Shown here piece by piece: positions 11,759-21,086 of a DNA stretch of 64,000 nt. The notes beneath the pieces were generated by a model. That model ran no database searches, was not told the origin of the DNA, and worked only from the letters and a program-made list of their open reading frames with translations. Origin of the DNA: Roseovarius salinarum (GTDB lineage: Bacteria > Pseudomonadota > Alphaproteobacteria > Rhodobacterales > Rhodobacteraceae); NCBI RefSeq assembly GCF_002834145.1, contig NZ_PHNT01000003.1, positions 62,247 to 126,246 of the forward strand, written 5' to 3'. Numbering within the stretch: the first letter of the stretch is position 1; each line of letters opens with the position of its first letter. Position numbers and translations under genes: made by a program.

Positions 11759-13330
11759 GTGAAAGGCGGAGCATGTGCGGCGCTGGGCGCCGCACTCGTT
11801 TTTCTTGGTGTGGCCACAGCGGCCCGCGCGCAGGACGTCACGCTGACGTCGCGTGACGGGGATGTCGAGATCTCGGGCGACCTGCTGGGTTTCGACGGCG
11901 AGTTCTACCGCGTGGAAACCATCTATGGCGAATTGACGGTGGACGGATCCGGTGTGCTTTGCGAAGGGCCGGGGTGTCCCAACCTCGAGCACTACGTCGC
12001 GCGCACCACGATTTCCGGCGCCCCGGCGATGGGGCGGGTTCTGATGCCGGCGCTGATCGAGGCCTTCGCGCTGCGTCGGGGCATGAGAAGCCGGCGCGAA
12101 AACCTTGGCCCGGGCCGGTTCCGCTATGTCCTGTCGGACAGCGAAAGCGGTCGGGAGGTCGGTCGCTTCTCCGTTCGCATGACCGACAGCGAGGAAGGAT
12201 TCGCCGATCTGCTGGCCAACGAGGCCGATATCGTCATGTCGCGCCGACCCGTGCGCGACGACGAACTGCAACGCTTCCGCGAAGCCGGCGTCGGGGATCT
12301 GTCGGAGGCGGCGCGCAGCCGTGTCCTGGCGCTGGACGCCCTCGTGCCGCTTGTCGCGCCGGACAATCCTGTCGCGCAGATCGGCCTTTCCGAACTCGCG
12401 GGCGTACTTGCCGGAGAGGTAGAGAACTGGAAGGCTCTGGCGCCAGACAAGGCGCCGGACGCACCCATCGACGTACATCTCGCCGAGGCCCAGTCGGGCC
12501 TTGGGCAGGCCGTCAGGGATCAGCTCCTGACCCCTGGGGGCGGCGGCGCCACGCCTTCGGCGAACCGGCACGAGGCGGCGCGGGAGGTTGCGGCCGCGGT
12601 CGTCGGCGATCCCTTCGCGCTGGGGGTCGGAACATTGTCGGCGTCGGGAAGCGCGCGGAAGCTGGCGCTTGACGGGGGCTGTGGCCAACGCCTTCGCGCC
12701 ACGCGGCAGACGGTCAAGACCGAGGACTACCCGCTGACGGCGCCGCTGTTTCTTTACACGCCCGCCCGTCGGTTTCCCAAGCTGGTGCGCGAATTCCTTG
12801 CGTTCGCGACGTCTCCCGAGGCGCAGATGGTCATCCGCCGCGCCGGTTTCGTCGACCAGGCGCCCGAGGAAATCCCGATTGCTGCGCAGGGCCGCCGGCT
12901 GGCCAATGCGGTTTCCAACGCCGGGACCGAGATCAACCTCATCGAACTCAAGCGCATGATCCGTGTTCTTTCTCCGCTGCAGCGTTTGACGACCACCTTC
13001 CGGTTCGAGGCCGGGTCGGTGCAGCTCGACCCGCAGTCACGCTCCAATGTGCTTCGGCTGGCGCGGGCGCTGGAGCGCGGCACCTTCGACACGCGGCGCC
13101 TGGTCTTCGTCGGTTTCAGCGACGGCGCCGGGCCGACGAGGGCCAACCGCAGGATTTCACGGCGGCGGGCCGAGGCGGTGCGCGAGGCGGTGCTGGCGGC
13201 CGCGACGACGGCCGACACGGACCGGCTCGAGATCAGCACCGAAGCTTTCGGCGAGGCCATGCCGATGGCCTGCGACGACAATGCCTGGGGCCGGCGGATC
13301 AACCGGCGGGTCGAGATCTGGGTGCGCTAG
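11759..13330 (+). CDS. Periplasmic PstS-like binding domain fused to OmpA C-terminal domain
   Basis: The 523-aa product starts at GTG (11759) and has a signal peptide (MKGGACAALGAALVFLGVAT, cleavage near ARA-Q). Residues about 60-385 look like a phosphate-type substrate-binding fold (PAMGRVLMPALIEAFAL; VMSRRPVRDDELQRF; LVREFLAFATSPEAQMVI). Residues about 405-523 are an OmpA/MotB peptidoglycan-binding domain (FVGFSDGAGPTRANRRISRRRA; NRRVEIWVR). A periplasmic ligand binder tethered to peptidoglycan is inferred; the ligand is unknown. There are no pst transport genes nearby. Its stop overlaps the convergent radC stop. Confidence 0.87.
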   Translation: MKGGACAALGAALVFLGVATAARAQDVTLTSRDGDVEISGDLLGFDGEFYRVETIYGELTVDGSGVLCEGPGCPNLEHYVARTTISGAPAMGRVLMPALIEAFALRRGMRSRRENLGPGRFRYVLSDSESGREVGRFSVRMTDSEEGFADLLANEADIVMSRRPVRDDELQRFREAGVGDLSEAARSRVLALDALVPLVAPDNPVAQIGLSELAGVLAGEVENWKALAPDKAPDAPIDVHLAEAQSGLGQAVRDQLLTPGGGGATPSANRHEAAREVAAAVVGDPFALGVGTLSASGSARKLALDGGCGQRLRATRQTVKTEDYPLTAPLFLYTPARRFPKLVREFLAFATSPEAQMVIRRAGFVDQAPEEIPIAAQGRRLANAVSNAGTEINLIELKRMIRVLSPLQRLTTTFRFEAGSVQLDPQSRSNVLRLARALERGTFDTRRLVFVGFSDGAGPTRANRRISRRRAEAVREAVLAAATTADTDRLEISTEAFGEAMPMACDDNAWGRRINRRVEIWVR

Positions 13331-14094
13331 AGGTATCCCGCTGCCCTGAAACTGACCTCGCATGCCTTTCCGATCACCAGGTGGTCGTGAAGGGCGAGTC
13401 CCAGTGCCTTGGCGGCCTCCTCGATCTGCCGGGTCATGGCGATGTCCGCCTCTGACGGCGTCGGGTCACCGGACGGATGGTTGTGAACAAGGATCAGCGC
13501 GCTGGCGTTGAGTTGCAGCGCGCGCTTGACCACTTCGCGCGGGTAGACGGGCACATGGTCGACGGTGCCGCGCGCCTGTTCCTCGTCAGCGATCAGCACG
13601 TTCTTCCGGTCGAGGTAGAAGACCCGGAACTGTTCGGTGTCGCGATGGGCCATCGCGGTGTGGCAGTAATCCAGAAGCGCATCCCACGACGAGATGACCT
13701 GCCGGCGCATCACCCGCGCGCGCGACAGCCTGTGCGCGGCGGCCTCGACGATCTTGAGTTCGCAGATCACCGCGGGGCCGACGCCCGGTTCGGCGGCAAG
13801 CTGGTCGTTCGGGGCCGAGAGAACGCCGTTGAAATCGCCGAAGCGGTCCAGCAACTGGCGCGCCAGCGGCTTGACATCGCGCCGCGGAATGGCGCGGAAG
13901 AGCACCAGTTCGAGCAGTTCGTAGTCGGGCACCGCCCGCGCCCCGCCCGACAGGAACCTGTCGCGCAACCGTTGCCGGTGATCGCGGAGATAGGAGGGCG
14001 GCCGGGCGGCGGCCGCCGGGGCCGCCTGCACCGCGGCTTTATCCGGCGCGAACAGCGGCAGGGGCGTTTCGTCGAAAGCGCGGCGGCGTGACAT
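13327..14094 (-). CDS. radC: RadC family protein (JAB/MPN+ domain)
   Basis: The 255-aa protein has an N-terminal helix-hairpin-helix-like segment (about 45-115) and a C-terminal JAB/JAMM metalloprotease-like domain. The metal-binding motif is visible in ALILVHNHPSGDPTPSEAD (H-x-H and the distal D), with the earlier E of the VIC-type strand region. RadC was named for DNA repair, but the role of the family remains uncertain. Its stop codon shares the CTAG palindrome with the convergent PstS/OmpA gene, so the two coding regions overlap by four bases. Confidence 0.93.
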   Translation of the reverse strand: MSRRRAFDETPLPLFAPDKAAVQAAPAAAARPPSYLRDHRQRLRDRFLSGGARAVPDYELLELVLFRAIPRRDVKPLARQLLDRFGDFNGVLSAPNDQLAAEPGVGPAVICELKIVEAAAHRLSRARVMRRQVISSWDALLDYCHTAMAHRDTEQFRVFYLDRKNVLIADEEQARGTVDHVPVYPREVVKRALQLNASALILVHNHPSGDPTPSEADIAMTRQIEEAAKALGLALHDHLVIGKACEVSFRAAGYL

Positions 14095-14148
14095 GGCCCG
14101 AGCGTGCCGCCGCGCGGTTGACCAATCGTTAACGCCGACCCGCGCGGC

Positions 14149-14865
14149 TCAGAAAAGCAGCCCCCAGACGATCGGCAGCAACAATGCCGTCGCCAGGGCG
14201 TTGAGGCCCATGGCCAGGCCGGAAAAGGCGCCCGCCGTTTCGTTGACCTGCAACGCGCGGGCGGTGCCGATGCCATGACTGGCCGTGCCGATGGCCAGTC
14301 CGCGCGCCTTCCAGTCGCGCACGCCGATCAGGTCGAGCAGATACGGCCCGGCCATGGCACCGAGAATGCCGGTGACAATGACGATCACGGCCGTCAGCGA
14401 CGGCAGGCCGCCGATCTGTTCGGCGATCGCCATGGCAACCGGTGCCGTCACCGATTTCGGTGCAAGGGAGGCAAGGATCGCTTCGGTTCCCCCCAGCGCC
14501 CAGCCGACACCCACCGCCGACAGAATTGCCGTCAGCGACCCGCACAGCAGGCTGGCGCCGATAGCGACCGCGGATTGCCGCACATGGTGCCATTGCCTGT
14601 AGAGCGGCACGGCCAGCGACACGGTTGCCGGGCCCAGCAGGAAATGCACGAACTGCGCGCCCTCGAAGTAGGTGGCGTAATCGGTGCCGGTGGCCAGCAG
14701 AACCAGCACCACGAGGATGACTGCCCCGAGAACGGGGTTCAGCAGCGGGCGGCGTCCGCCCTTTTCGAACACCCAAGTCGCGGCCTGGAAGGCCAGCAGC
14801 GTCAGGGTGAGGTGAAACAGCGGCGACGCGCTGAGGTAGACCCATGTTTCCTGCAGGTCAGGCAT
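14149..14865 (-). CDS. lrgB: LrgB/CidB family membrane protein
   Basis: The 238-aa very hydrophobic protein has about six to eight predicted membrane segments. Typical LrgB marks are GPATVSLAVPLYRQ, ALGGTEAILASLAPKSVTAPVAM and KARGLAIGTASHGIGTARAL. LrgB works with LrgA; the pair has been linked to murein hydrolase/holin control and, in plants and some bacteria, to glycolate or pyruvate transport. Its start overlaps the lrgA stop by eight bases, indicating a two-gene operon. Confidence 0.92.
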   Translation of the reverse strand: MPDLQETWVYLSASPLFHLTLTLLAFQAATWVFEKGGRRPLLNPVLGAVILVVLVLLATGTDYATYFEGAQFVHFLLGPATVSLAVPLYRQWHHVRQSAVAIGASLLCGSLTAILSAVGVGWALGGTEAILASLAPKSVTAPVAMAIAEQIGGLPSLTAVIVIVTGILGAMAGPYLLDLIGVRDWKARGLAIGTASHGIGTARALQVNETAGAFSGLAMGLNALATALLLPIVWGLLF

Positions 14866-15205
14866 CCCTGCCCCCGCGCGTGAGCCAGCGCATCAGCAGG
14901 GCCGTGACCGCGATGGCCAGCAGCGTGCTGGCGATCAGCGCCCCGCCCAACGGCAGCAGCCCTTCACCCAGCAACCGGAAATGCAGGATGACGCCGGCGC
15001 CGGCCGGCACGAAGAGCAGCGACATGGCGCTCAGCAGGCCGTCCGCCGTGCGTTCCAGATCCTCGGGCGCAGAGCCGCGCACCATCAGGTAACACAGGAG
15101 CAGCACCATGCCGACGACCGGTCCGGGGACCGGCAGGGCGAAGACGCCGGTGAGCGTCTCCCCGACCAGTTGGCAGGCGAAAATCAGTGTCAGATATGGC
15201 AACAT
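14858..15205 (-). CDS. lrgA: LrgA/CidA family holin-like membrane protein
   Basis: The 115-aa protein has four membrane segments and the family signature PVPGPVVGMVLLLCYL at about 26-41, followed by LLFVPAGAGVI. It is the small partner of LrgB. GGGAGG sits a few bases before the ATG. The leader contains an 8-bp inverted repeat (CTCGGGCC at 15226-15233 against GGCCCGAG at 15249-15256), which may be regulatory or a second stop for dnaJ transcription. Confidence 0.92.
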   Translation of the reverse strand: MLPYLTLIFACQLVGETLTGVFALPVPGPVVGMVLLLCYLMVRGSAPEDLERTADGLLSAMSLLFVPAGAGVILHFRLLGEGLLPLGGALIASTLLAIAVTALLMRWLTRGGRDA

Positions 15206-15280
15206 GGCGACCTCCCGTCTTGTGTCTCGGGCCGAGCCTTCTTGGCCCGGCCCGAGGGATCAAGGAAAAAGGGCAGCCGC

Positions 15281-15321
15281 AAAAAGGAAACACCTGCCGC
15301 GCGCGAGCGTTGGCAGGTGTT
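15281..15321 (-). terminator. Rho-independent terminator of the dnaK-dnaJ operon
   Basis: On the minus strand, 28 bases after the dnaJ stop, a perfect 10-bp stem (AACACCTGCC / GGCAGGTGTT, 15289-15321) with a 13-base loop is followed by TTTCCTTTTT. This is the clearest intrinsic terminator in the window. Confidence 0.85.
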
Positions 15322-15349
15322 CCGGCATCCATGCTGCGCAGGTCGCGCG

Positions 15350-16501
15350 TCAGCTTTTCATGCTGTCCCAGAAGGACTTTATCGACGACAGGAAGCTGTT
15401 GCTTTCGGGGTTGTTGTCTTCGGACATGCCCTCGAATTCGCGCAGCAGCTCCTTCTGGCGACTGGTGAGGTTCACCGGCGTCTCGACGGCCAGTTCGATG
15501 AACATGTCGCCGTGGCCACCGCCGCGCAGCGCCGGCATCCCCTTGTTGCGCAGCCGCATCTGGCGGCCCGACTGGCTTCCGGCCGGGATCTTCACCCGGC
15601 TGCGTCCGCCGTCGATCGTGGGGACCTCGATGTCGCCGCCAAGCGCCGCGGTTGTCATCGACACCGGCACGCGACAGAAAAGGTTGGTGTCCTCGCGTTC
15701 GAAGATCTCGTGGCGGGCCACGTCGATGAAGATGTAGAGATCGCCCGGCGGGCCGCCGCGCATGCCGGCTTCGCCCTCGCCGGCAAGACGGATCCGCGTG
15801 CCGGTCTCGACGCCTGCGGGGATGTTGACCGACAGTGTCCGTTCCTTTTCGACACGCCCGTTGCCACCACAGGTACGGCACGGGTTCTTGACGATCTGGC
15901 CCATGCCCGAACACGTCGGGCAGGTGCGTTCCACGGTGAAGAATCCCTGCTGCGCGCGCACCTTGCCCATTCCCGAACAGGTGGGACAGGCCGTGGGTTC
16001 CGCGCCGCCTTCGGCGCCGGAGCCGTCGCAGGACTCGCAGGGCACGGCGGTGGGCACCGTGATGGATTTCTGGAGGCCGGTGTAGGCCTCCTCGAGCGTG
16101 ACACGCAGGTTGTACCGCAGGTCGGAGCCGCGTGCGGCCCGGTTGCGGCCGCCGCCCGCGCGGGCGCCCATGAAATCGCCGAAGAGATCGTCGAACACGT
16201 CCGAGAACGCGCTGGCGAAATCGCCCTGGCCGGGTCCAAAGCCGCCGCCCGGGCGTGCGCCGCCGCCCATGCCGCCCTCGAACGCCTCGTGGCCGAACCG
16301 GTCGTAGGCCGCCCGCTTGTCGGCATCCTTGAGCACGTCGTAGGCCTCACCGGCCTCCTTGAACTCCGCCTCCGCGTTCGGGTTGTCGCCGTTGCGGTCG
16401 GGGTGCAGTTCCTTCGCCTTGCGGCGGTAGGCTTTCTTGATCTCGTCGGCCGAGGCGTTCCGTGAGACGCCGAGCACCTCGTAGTAGTCGCGTTTGGCCA
16501 T
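15350..16501 (-). CDS. dnaJ: Chaperone DnaJ (Hsp40)
   Basis: The 383-aa co-chaperone stimulates DnaK ATP hydrolysis. Domains in order: J domain 1-70 with the HPD motif ([12 protein letters not shown]), a Gly/Phe-rich linker (about 75-115, [15 protein letters not shown]), a zinc-finger region with four CXXCXGXG-type repeats ([41 protein letters not shown]) and the C-terminal substrate-binding domains. It lies 74 bases after dnaK and is cotranscribed with it; a hairpin separates the two. Confidence 0.98.
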   Translation of the reverse strand: MAKRDYYEVLGVSRNASADEIKKAYRRKAKELHPDRNGDNPNAEAEFKEAGEAYDVLKDADKRAAYDRFGHEAFEGGMGGGARPGGGFGPGQGDFASAFSDVFDDLFGDFMGARAGGGRNRAARGSDLRYNLRVTLEEAYTGLQKSITVPTAVPCESCDGSGAEGGAEPTACPTCSGMGKVRAQQGFFTVERTCPTCSGMGQIVKNPCRTCGGNGRVEKERTLSVNIPAGVETGTRIRLAGEGEAGMRGGPPGDLYIFIDVARHEIFEREDTNLFCRVPVSMTTAALGGDIEVPTIDGGRSRVKIPAGSQSGRQMRLRNKGMPALRGGGHGDMFIELAVETPVNLTSRQKELLREFEGMSEDNNPESNSFLSSIKSFWDSMKS

Positions 16502-16531
16502 CGAAGAGCTCCCTGGTTTAAGCGCGACGAA

Positions 16532-16553
16532 GCCGGCCCGATGGGGGGCCGGC
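16532..16553 (-). other. Hairpin between dnaK and dnaJ
   Basis: The arms GCCGGCCC (16532-16539) and GGGCCGGC (16546-16553) form a perfect 8-bp GC stem in the 74-base spacer. No U tract follows on the minus strand, so it is more likely an mRNA-processing or stability element, or a partial attenuator giving more DnaK than DnaJ, than a full terminator. Confidence 0.5.
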
Positions 16554-16575
16554 TCCGCGGAACCTGTCGGACGCG

Positions 16576-18492
16576 TCAGCCGCGCTTGTCGTCGTCCAGA
16601 TCCTCGAAGTCGGCATCGACGATATCCTCGTCACTCGAGGACTCACCTTCGCCCGTCTCCTTCGGCTCTTCCTGGCCCTCTTCCTGGCCGGCCTTGTAGA
16701 TGGCCTCGCCAAGCTTCATGGAAGCCTCGGTCAGGTTCTGGATACCGGCCTTGATCTTCTCGGCATCGTCCTTCTCGAGTTCCTCCTTGAGGGCCGAAAC
16801 CGCCAGCTCGATCGCCTCGACGGTCGAGGGGTCGACCTTGTCGGAATGTTCCTCGAGCGACTTCTCGGTCGAGTCGATCAGGCTTTCGGCCTGGTTCTTC
16901 GTCTCGATGAGTTCCTTGCGCTTCTTGTCTTCCTCGGCATGCTCCTCGGCGTCCTTGACCATGCGTTCGATCTCGCTCTCGTCGAGGCCGCCGGACGCCT
17001 GGATGGTGATCTTCTGTTCCTTGCCGGTGCCCTTGTCCTTGGCCGACACGTTCACGATGCCGTTGGCGTCGATGTCGAAGGTCACCTCGATCTGGGGCAT
17101 GCCGCGCGGCGCCGGCGGAATGTCCTCGAGGTTGAACTGGCCGAGCAGCTTGTTGTCGGCCGCCATCTCGCGTTCACCCTGGAAGACCCGGATCGTCACC
17201 GCGCTCTGGTTGTCCTCGGCGGTCGAGAAGATCTGGGACTTGTTCGTCGGGATCGTGGTGTTGCGGTCGATCAGCCGGGTAAACACGCCGCCCAGCGTCT
17301 CGATGCCGAGGCTCAGCGGCGTCACGTCGAGCAGGACAACGTCCTTCACGTCGCCCTGGAGCACGCCGGCCTGGATCGCGGCGCCCATTGCCACGACCTC
17401 GTCGGGGTTCACGCCCTTGTGCGGCTCCTTGCCGAAGAACTTGGTGACTTCCTCGACGACCTTGGGCATGCGGGTCTGCCCGCCGACGAGCACGATCTCG
17501 TCAACGTCGTCCGCCTTGATGCCCGCGTCCTTCAGAGCGGCCTTGCAGGGGTCGATGGACTGCTTGATGAGGTCGCTCACCAGGCTTTCCAGCTTGGCGC
17601 GCGTCAGTTTCATCACCATGTGCAGCGGTTGGCCGGTGGCGCTGTCCATCGAGATGAACGGCTGGTTGATCTCGGTCTGGCTGGAGCTGGACAGCTCGAT
17701 CTTGGCCTTTTCCGCCGCTTCCTTGAGGCGCTGCAGGGCCATCTTGTCCTGCGTCAGGTCGATGCCGTGCTCTTTCTTGAACTCCTCGGCGAGGTAGTTG
17801 ACGATCCGCATGTCGAAGTCCTCGCCGCCGAGGAACGTGTCCCCGTTGGTGGCTTTCACTTCGAACAGGCCTTCGTCGATCTCGAGGATCGTGATGTCGA
17901 AGGTGCCGCCACCAAGGTCATACACGGCGATGGTGTGCGATTCGTCCTTGTCCAGGCCATAGGCCAGCGCGGCCGCCGTCGGCTCGTTGATGATGCGCAG
18001 AACCTCGAGCCCGGCGATCTTGCCGGCATCCTTGGTGGCCTGGCGTTGCGCGTCGTTGAAATAGGCCGGCACGGTGATGACCGCCTGCGTGACCTCTTCG
18101 CCGAGGTAGCTTTCGGCGGTTTCCTTCATCTTGCCGAGGATGAAGGCGGAAATCTGCGCCGGCGAGAACTTTTCACCCTTGGCTTCCACCCAGGCGTCGC
18201 CCTGACCGCCATCGACGATCTTGAACGGCATGTTCTTGTTGTCCTTGGCGAGATCCGAGTCGTCCACCCGGCGCCCGATCAGGCGCTTGACGCCGAAGAT
18301 CGTGTTTTCGGGGTTGGTGACGGCCTGACGCTTGGCCGGCTGGCCGACGAGGCGTTCGTCGTCGGTGAAGGCAACGATCGAGGGTGTGGTGCGCGACCCT
18401 TCCGCGTTCTCGATGACGCGGGCCTGGCTGCCATCCATGATGGCGACGCAGCTGTTCGTGGTACCCAGGTCAATGCCGATGACTTTGGACAT
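16576..18492 (-). CDS. dnaK: Chaperone DnaK (Hsp70)
   Basis: The 638-aa Hsp70 starts at [21 protein letters not shown]. The actin-like ATPase domain (1-385) shows [16 protein letters not shown] and [12 protein letters not shown]-type motifs, followed by the substrate-binding domain ([15 protein letters not shown], about 390-500), the helical lid and an acidic tail. The frame is open for 45 more codons upstream, but that stretch covers the heat-shock promoter and has no Hsp70 similarity, so the ATG at 18492 is used. It is the first gene of dnaK-dnaJ and divergent from alkB. Confidence 0.98.
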   Translation of the reverse strand: MSKVIGIDLGTTNSCVAIMDGSQARVIENAEGSRTTPSIVAFTDDERLVGQPAKRQAVTNPENTIFGVKRLIGRRVDDSDLAKDNKNMPFKIVDGGQGDAWVEAKGEKFSPAQISAFILGKMKETAESYLGEEVTQAVITVPAYFNDAQRQATKDAGKIAGLEVLRIINEPTAAALAYGLDKDESHTIAVYDLGGGTFDITILEIDEGLFEVKATNGDTFLGGEDFDMRIVNYLAEEFKKEHGIDLTQDKMALQRLKEAAEKAKIELSSSSQTEINQPFISMDSATGQPLHMVMKLTRAKLESLVSDLIKQSIDPCKAALKDAGIKADDVDEIVLVGGQTRMPKVVEEVTKFFGKEPHKGVNPDEVVAMGAAIQAGVLQGDVKDVVLLDVTPLSLGIETLGGVFTRLIDRNTTIPTNKSQIFSTAEDNQSAVTIRVFQGEREMAADNKLLGQFNLEDIPPAPRGMPQIEVTFDIDANGIVNVSAKDKGTGKEQKITIQASGGLDESEIERMVKDAEEHAEEDKKRKELIETKNQAESLIDSTEKSLEEHSDKVDPSTVEAIELAVSALKEELEKDDAEKIKAGIQNLTEASMKLGEAIYKAGQEEGQEEPKETGEGESSSDEDIVDADFEDLDDDKRG

Positions 18493-18598
18493 GTTTTTCA
18501 ATCCCTTCTTCTTGAGGCGACATCGGGGGCCCGACCCGTTTCGGCATCGGTGCCCCGAATTGTTTGCGGCCGGGTGCACCCTGACCGCGTTTCCGGCG

Positions 18599-18628
18599 TA
18601 TATAGGCAGACCGCCCAAGGCCTGCAAG
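18599..18628 (-). promoter_or_regulatory. RpoH (sigma-32) heat-shock promoter of dnaK
   Basis: On the minus strand CTTGCAG (18622-18628) is followed, 18 bases after CTTG, by CCTATATA (18599-18606). This matches the alphaproteobacterial RpoH pattern (CTTG, 17-18 bases, CYTATNT). It lies about 106 bases before the dnaK start, exactly where the only functional heat-shock promoter would be expected. Confidence 0.75.
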
Positions 18629-18698
18629 CCGGCGTCTTGCGCCGATCTTGCAAATTCCGTCCGGTTCCATGACCTGTAGAGATAACAGGAGGAAGCCC

Positions 18699-19307
18699 AT
18701 GGTCACGCCGAGTTTCCGCCTGCGCGGATTCGACATCCACAAGGAATTCCTCGACCGCGAGGCGCAGGTGGCGCTGCTGGACGATCTGCGTGACGTGGTC
18801 GCGCGTGCGCCCCTTTTCTCGCCGCGAACGCCTCGGGGCAAGCCGATGTCGGTGCGAATGACATCCGCCGGCACCTACGGCTGGTATTCCGACGGCGCGG
18901 GCTACCGCTACGAACGCCGCCACCCCGACGGGCAGCCCTGGCCGCCGATTCCGGAACGGGTGCAGGCGATCTGGTCGGCGCTGGTATCGCCCAACCGGGG
19001 GCCGGATTGCTGCCTTGTCAATTTCTATGACGCCAGGGCCCGCATGGGGTTGCACCAGGATCGAGACGAGGCCGATTTCTCGTGGCCGGTGCTGTCGGTG
19101 TCGCTGGGCGATGATGCGCTGTTCCGTATCGGCAACGCCACGCGGGGCGGAAAGACGGAATCGCTTTGGCTCCATTCGGGGGACGTGGTCGTCATGGGCG
19201 GCGATGCACGCCTGACCTACCACGGCGTTGACAGGATCCGGCCCGGGACCTCGACGCTGCTGCCCGACGGCGGCCGGATCAACCTCACGCTGCGGGTGGT
19301 CGACTGA
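18699..19307 (+). CDS. alkB: AlkB-type 2-oxoglutarate/Fe(II) dioxygenase (DNA alkylation repair)
   Basis: The 202-aa protein reverses N1-methyladenine/N3-methylcytosine damage by oxidative demethylation. The iron ligands are visible as H119-x-D121 (GLHQDRDE) and H175 (LTYHGVDRI), and the 2-oxoglutarate-binding arginines sit in the C-terminal [20 protein letters not shown] is typical of AlkB. The ATG at 18699 was chosen over an upstream in-frame start at 18648 because AGGAGGA lies 5-11 bases before it and the upstream 17 residues have no family similarity. It is divergent from dnaK. Confidence 0.95.
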   Translation: MVTPSFRLRGFDIHKEFLDREAQVALLDDLRDVVARAPLFSPRTPRGKPMSVRMTSAGTYGWYSDGAGYRYERRHPDGQPWPPIPERVQAIWSALVSPNRGPDCCLVNFYDARARMGLHQDRDEADFSWPVLSVSLGDDALFRIGNATRGGKTESLWLHSGDVVVMGGDARLTYHGVDRIRPGTSTLLPDGGRINLTLRVVD

Positions 19308-19331
19308 CAGGGGCCCGGGCGCGCGTGCGCC

Positions 19332-20153
19332 TCAACGGCGCGCTTCCCAGCTGGGTGATGCGTGCTGCCTTGTATAGAACTCGCCCATCATGCCGATCAC
19401 GATCATCACCGTGCCGACGATAAGGGGATATTCGATGCTGGTGTAGCGTGGGAAATAGTTGACGAACACGAAACCGCGGCACTGGTCGATAAGGTGGAAC
19501 AGCGGGTTCCAGTCGAACATCGCCAGCATGAAGCCCGGCAGCGTGTTCACCACGAACATCTTTCCGGAGGCGATCATGTTCGCCCGGCGGTACACCGTCT
19601 GGAAGATTTCCACGAACCGCGGAAACCAGGGTTTGAGAGCCAGCAGAACCAGCCCCAGCGCGAGCCCCGTGAACCATGCCCCGAGAAACATGCCGAACGC
19701 CGGGAACGGTTGATGGATTTCGAAGGGCGTGAAGGCGACGTGATAGATGAAAAGGATCAGGAACAGCGTCAGTACCTGGATGTAGAGCGATCCCAGCGCT
19801 GCCGCGGAAATCGAAATGATCGTGTTCATCGGCGCGTGCTTCATCATCGCCGATGTCGGCCCCTCCGACCCCACGACCGCGCCCAGCGTCTTGACGTGCG
19901 TCAGGTAGAGGAAGATCCCCGACATGAGGTAGATCAGGAAATCGCCGCGCAGGGCGGCTCCCTTCAACCCGAGGATCGAGAACATCACGTAGAAGGCCGC
20001 GACGAAGATCACGGCCTGCAAGATGTTGAAAAGGATCGCCAGCAGCGCGTTGTTGTGCGTCTTCCGCACCTCGCGGACGGTGGCGTGATAGATCAGTTCG
20101 CCGATCGACGCAGCGGACTGAAGCGCGGTTTTTCGGCGGATCTGCTGAAACAT
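19332..20153 (-). CDS. ABC-2 type polysaccharide export permease (KpsM/Wzm-like)
   Basis: The 273-aa protein has about six membrane segments (for example LLAILFNILQAVIFVAAFYV and LTLFLILFIYHVAF) and resembles the permease half of capsule/O-antigen ABC exporters. The usual ATPase partner (KpsT/Wzt) is not adjacent: alkB lies on one side and cysQ, read divergently, on the other. It would form the inner-membrane channel for a finished glycan. The exact substrate class (capsule, O-antigen or teichoic-acid-like) cannot be told from the sequence. Confidence 0.82.
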   Translation of the reverse strand: MFQQIRRKTALQSAASIGELIYHATVREVRKTHNNALLAILFNILQAVIFVAAFYVMFSILGLKGAALRGDFLIYLMSGIFLYLTHVKTLGAVVGSEGPTSAMMKHAPMNTIISISAAALGSLYIQVLTLFLILFIYHVAFTPFEIHQPFPAFGMFLGAWFTGLALGLVLLALKPWFPRFVEIFQTVYRRANMIASGKMFVVNTLPGFMLAMFDWNPLFHLIDQCRGFVFVNYFPRYTSIEYPLIVGTVMIVIGMMGEFYTRQHASPSWEARR

Positions 20154-20288
20154 GTCACCCTGCGCTGCGGCCTGCCCGGATTATCGCAAGAACGTCTTGC
20201 CGTTTTGTTGTTGCCCCATCATAAGGGGCGCCGGGCAATTCTTCAACTGCGGGCCACGCCAGGCCCGCCGGCAAGCAGGACGCATCAA

Positions 20289-21086
20289 TTGGATTATCAA
20301 GACCTTGAAAGGGAAATGCGCCGCCTCGCCCTGGAGGCCGGCGACCGGATCATGGAGATCTACGATGCCGACGATTTCGGTGTGCGCGCCAAGGCGGATG
20401 AAAGCCCCGTTACCGAGGCCGACGAAGCCGCGGACGAAATCATTTCCGCCGGTTTGACCGCGGCTTTCCCGGGTGTGCCGCTGGTGACCGAGGAACAGGC
20501 GGCCTCGCACGACCTGGCGGCCGAGACGTTCCTGATCGTGGACCCGCTTGACGGAACGAAGGAATTCGTCAACCGGCGGGGCGATTTCACGGTCAACATC
20601 GCCTACGTCGAGAACGGCGAACCGATGCGCGGGCTGGTGTATGCGCCGGCGCGGCAGCGCATGTTCTACACCACCGCCGACGGCCGGGCCGTCGAGGAGG
20701 CCGGCCCTTTCGACAAGTGCACCATCGGAGAGCGGCGCCCGATTTCTGTGGGTGAGCCGGACAACGATTCCCTGATGGTGGTGGCCAGCAAATCGCACCG
20801 CGATGCCGCCACCGACGATTACATCGGCAAGTACAACGTGCGCGACATGACAAGCGCCGGCTCGTCGCTGAAGTTCTGCCTCGTCGCGACCGGTGAGGCC
20901 GACCTTTATCCGCGCCTGGGTCGCACAATGGAATGGGACACCGCCGCCGGTCAGGCCGTGCTGCGCGCCGCGGGCGGCCGCGTGGTGCGGTTCGACACGC
21001 ATGAGCCGCTGACGTACGGAAAGGCGGGCCATGCCAACCCGTTCTTCATTGCCCATGCACCGGGGGTGACGCTGCAGGTGCCGTGA
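20289..21086 (+). CDS. cysQ: CysQ: 3'(2'),5'-bisphosphate nucleotidase
   Basis: The 265-aa enzyme hydrolyses PAP, the inhibitory by-product of PAPS-dependent sulfation, to AMP. Inositol-monophosphatase-family metal motifs are present: TEEQAAS, VDPLDGTKEFVNRRGDFTVN (about 82-101) and EWDTAAGQAVLRAAGG. The start is taken as TTG at 20289, with AGGA 8 bases upstream; an ATG at 20316 is possible but has a ribosome-binding site only two bases away. The frame is open far upstream across the permease gene without any family similarity. It overlaps kdsB. The link to the downstream sulfotransferase is a plausible functional pairing. Confidence 0.93.
   Translation: MDYQDLEREMRRLALEAGDRIMEIYDADDFGVRAKADESPVTEADEAADEIISAGLTAAFPGVPLVTEEQAASHDLAAETFLIVDPLDGTKEFVNRRGDFTVNIAYVENGEPMRGLVYAPARQRMFYTTADGRAVEEAGPFDKCTIGERRPISVGEPDNDSLMVVASKSHRDAATDDYIGKYNVRDMTSAGSSLKFCLVATGEADLYPRLGRTMEWDTAAGQAVLRAAGGRVVRFDTHEPLTYGKAGHANPFFIAHAPGVTLQVP

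Noticed and set aside
18493-18627. An N-terminal extension of DnaK by 45 residues
   Set aside because: The extension overlaps the RpoH promoter, has no Hsp70 similarity, and the ATG at 18492 gives the canonical start.
19362-20288. A long upstream extension of the cysQ reading frame
   Set aside because: It lies antisense to the export permease and has no nucleotidase similarity; the TTG at 20289 has a good ribosome-binding site.
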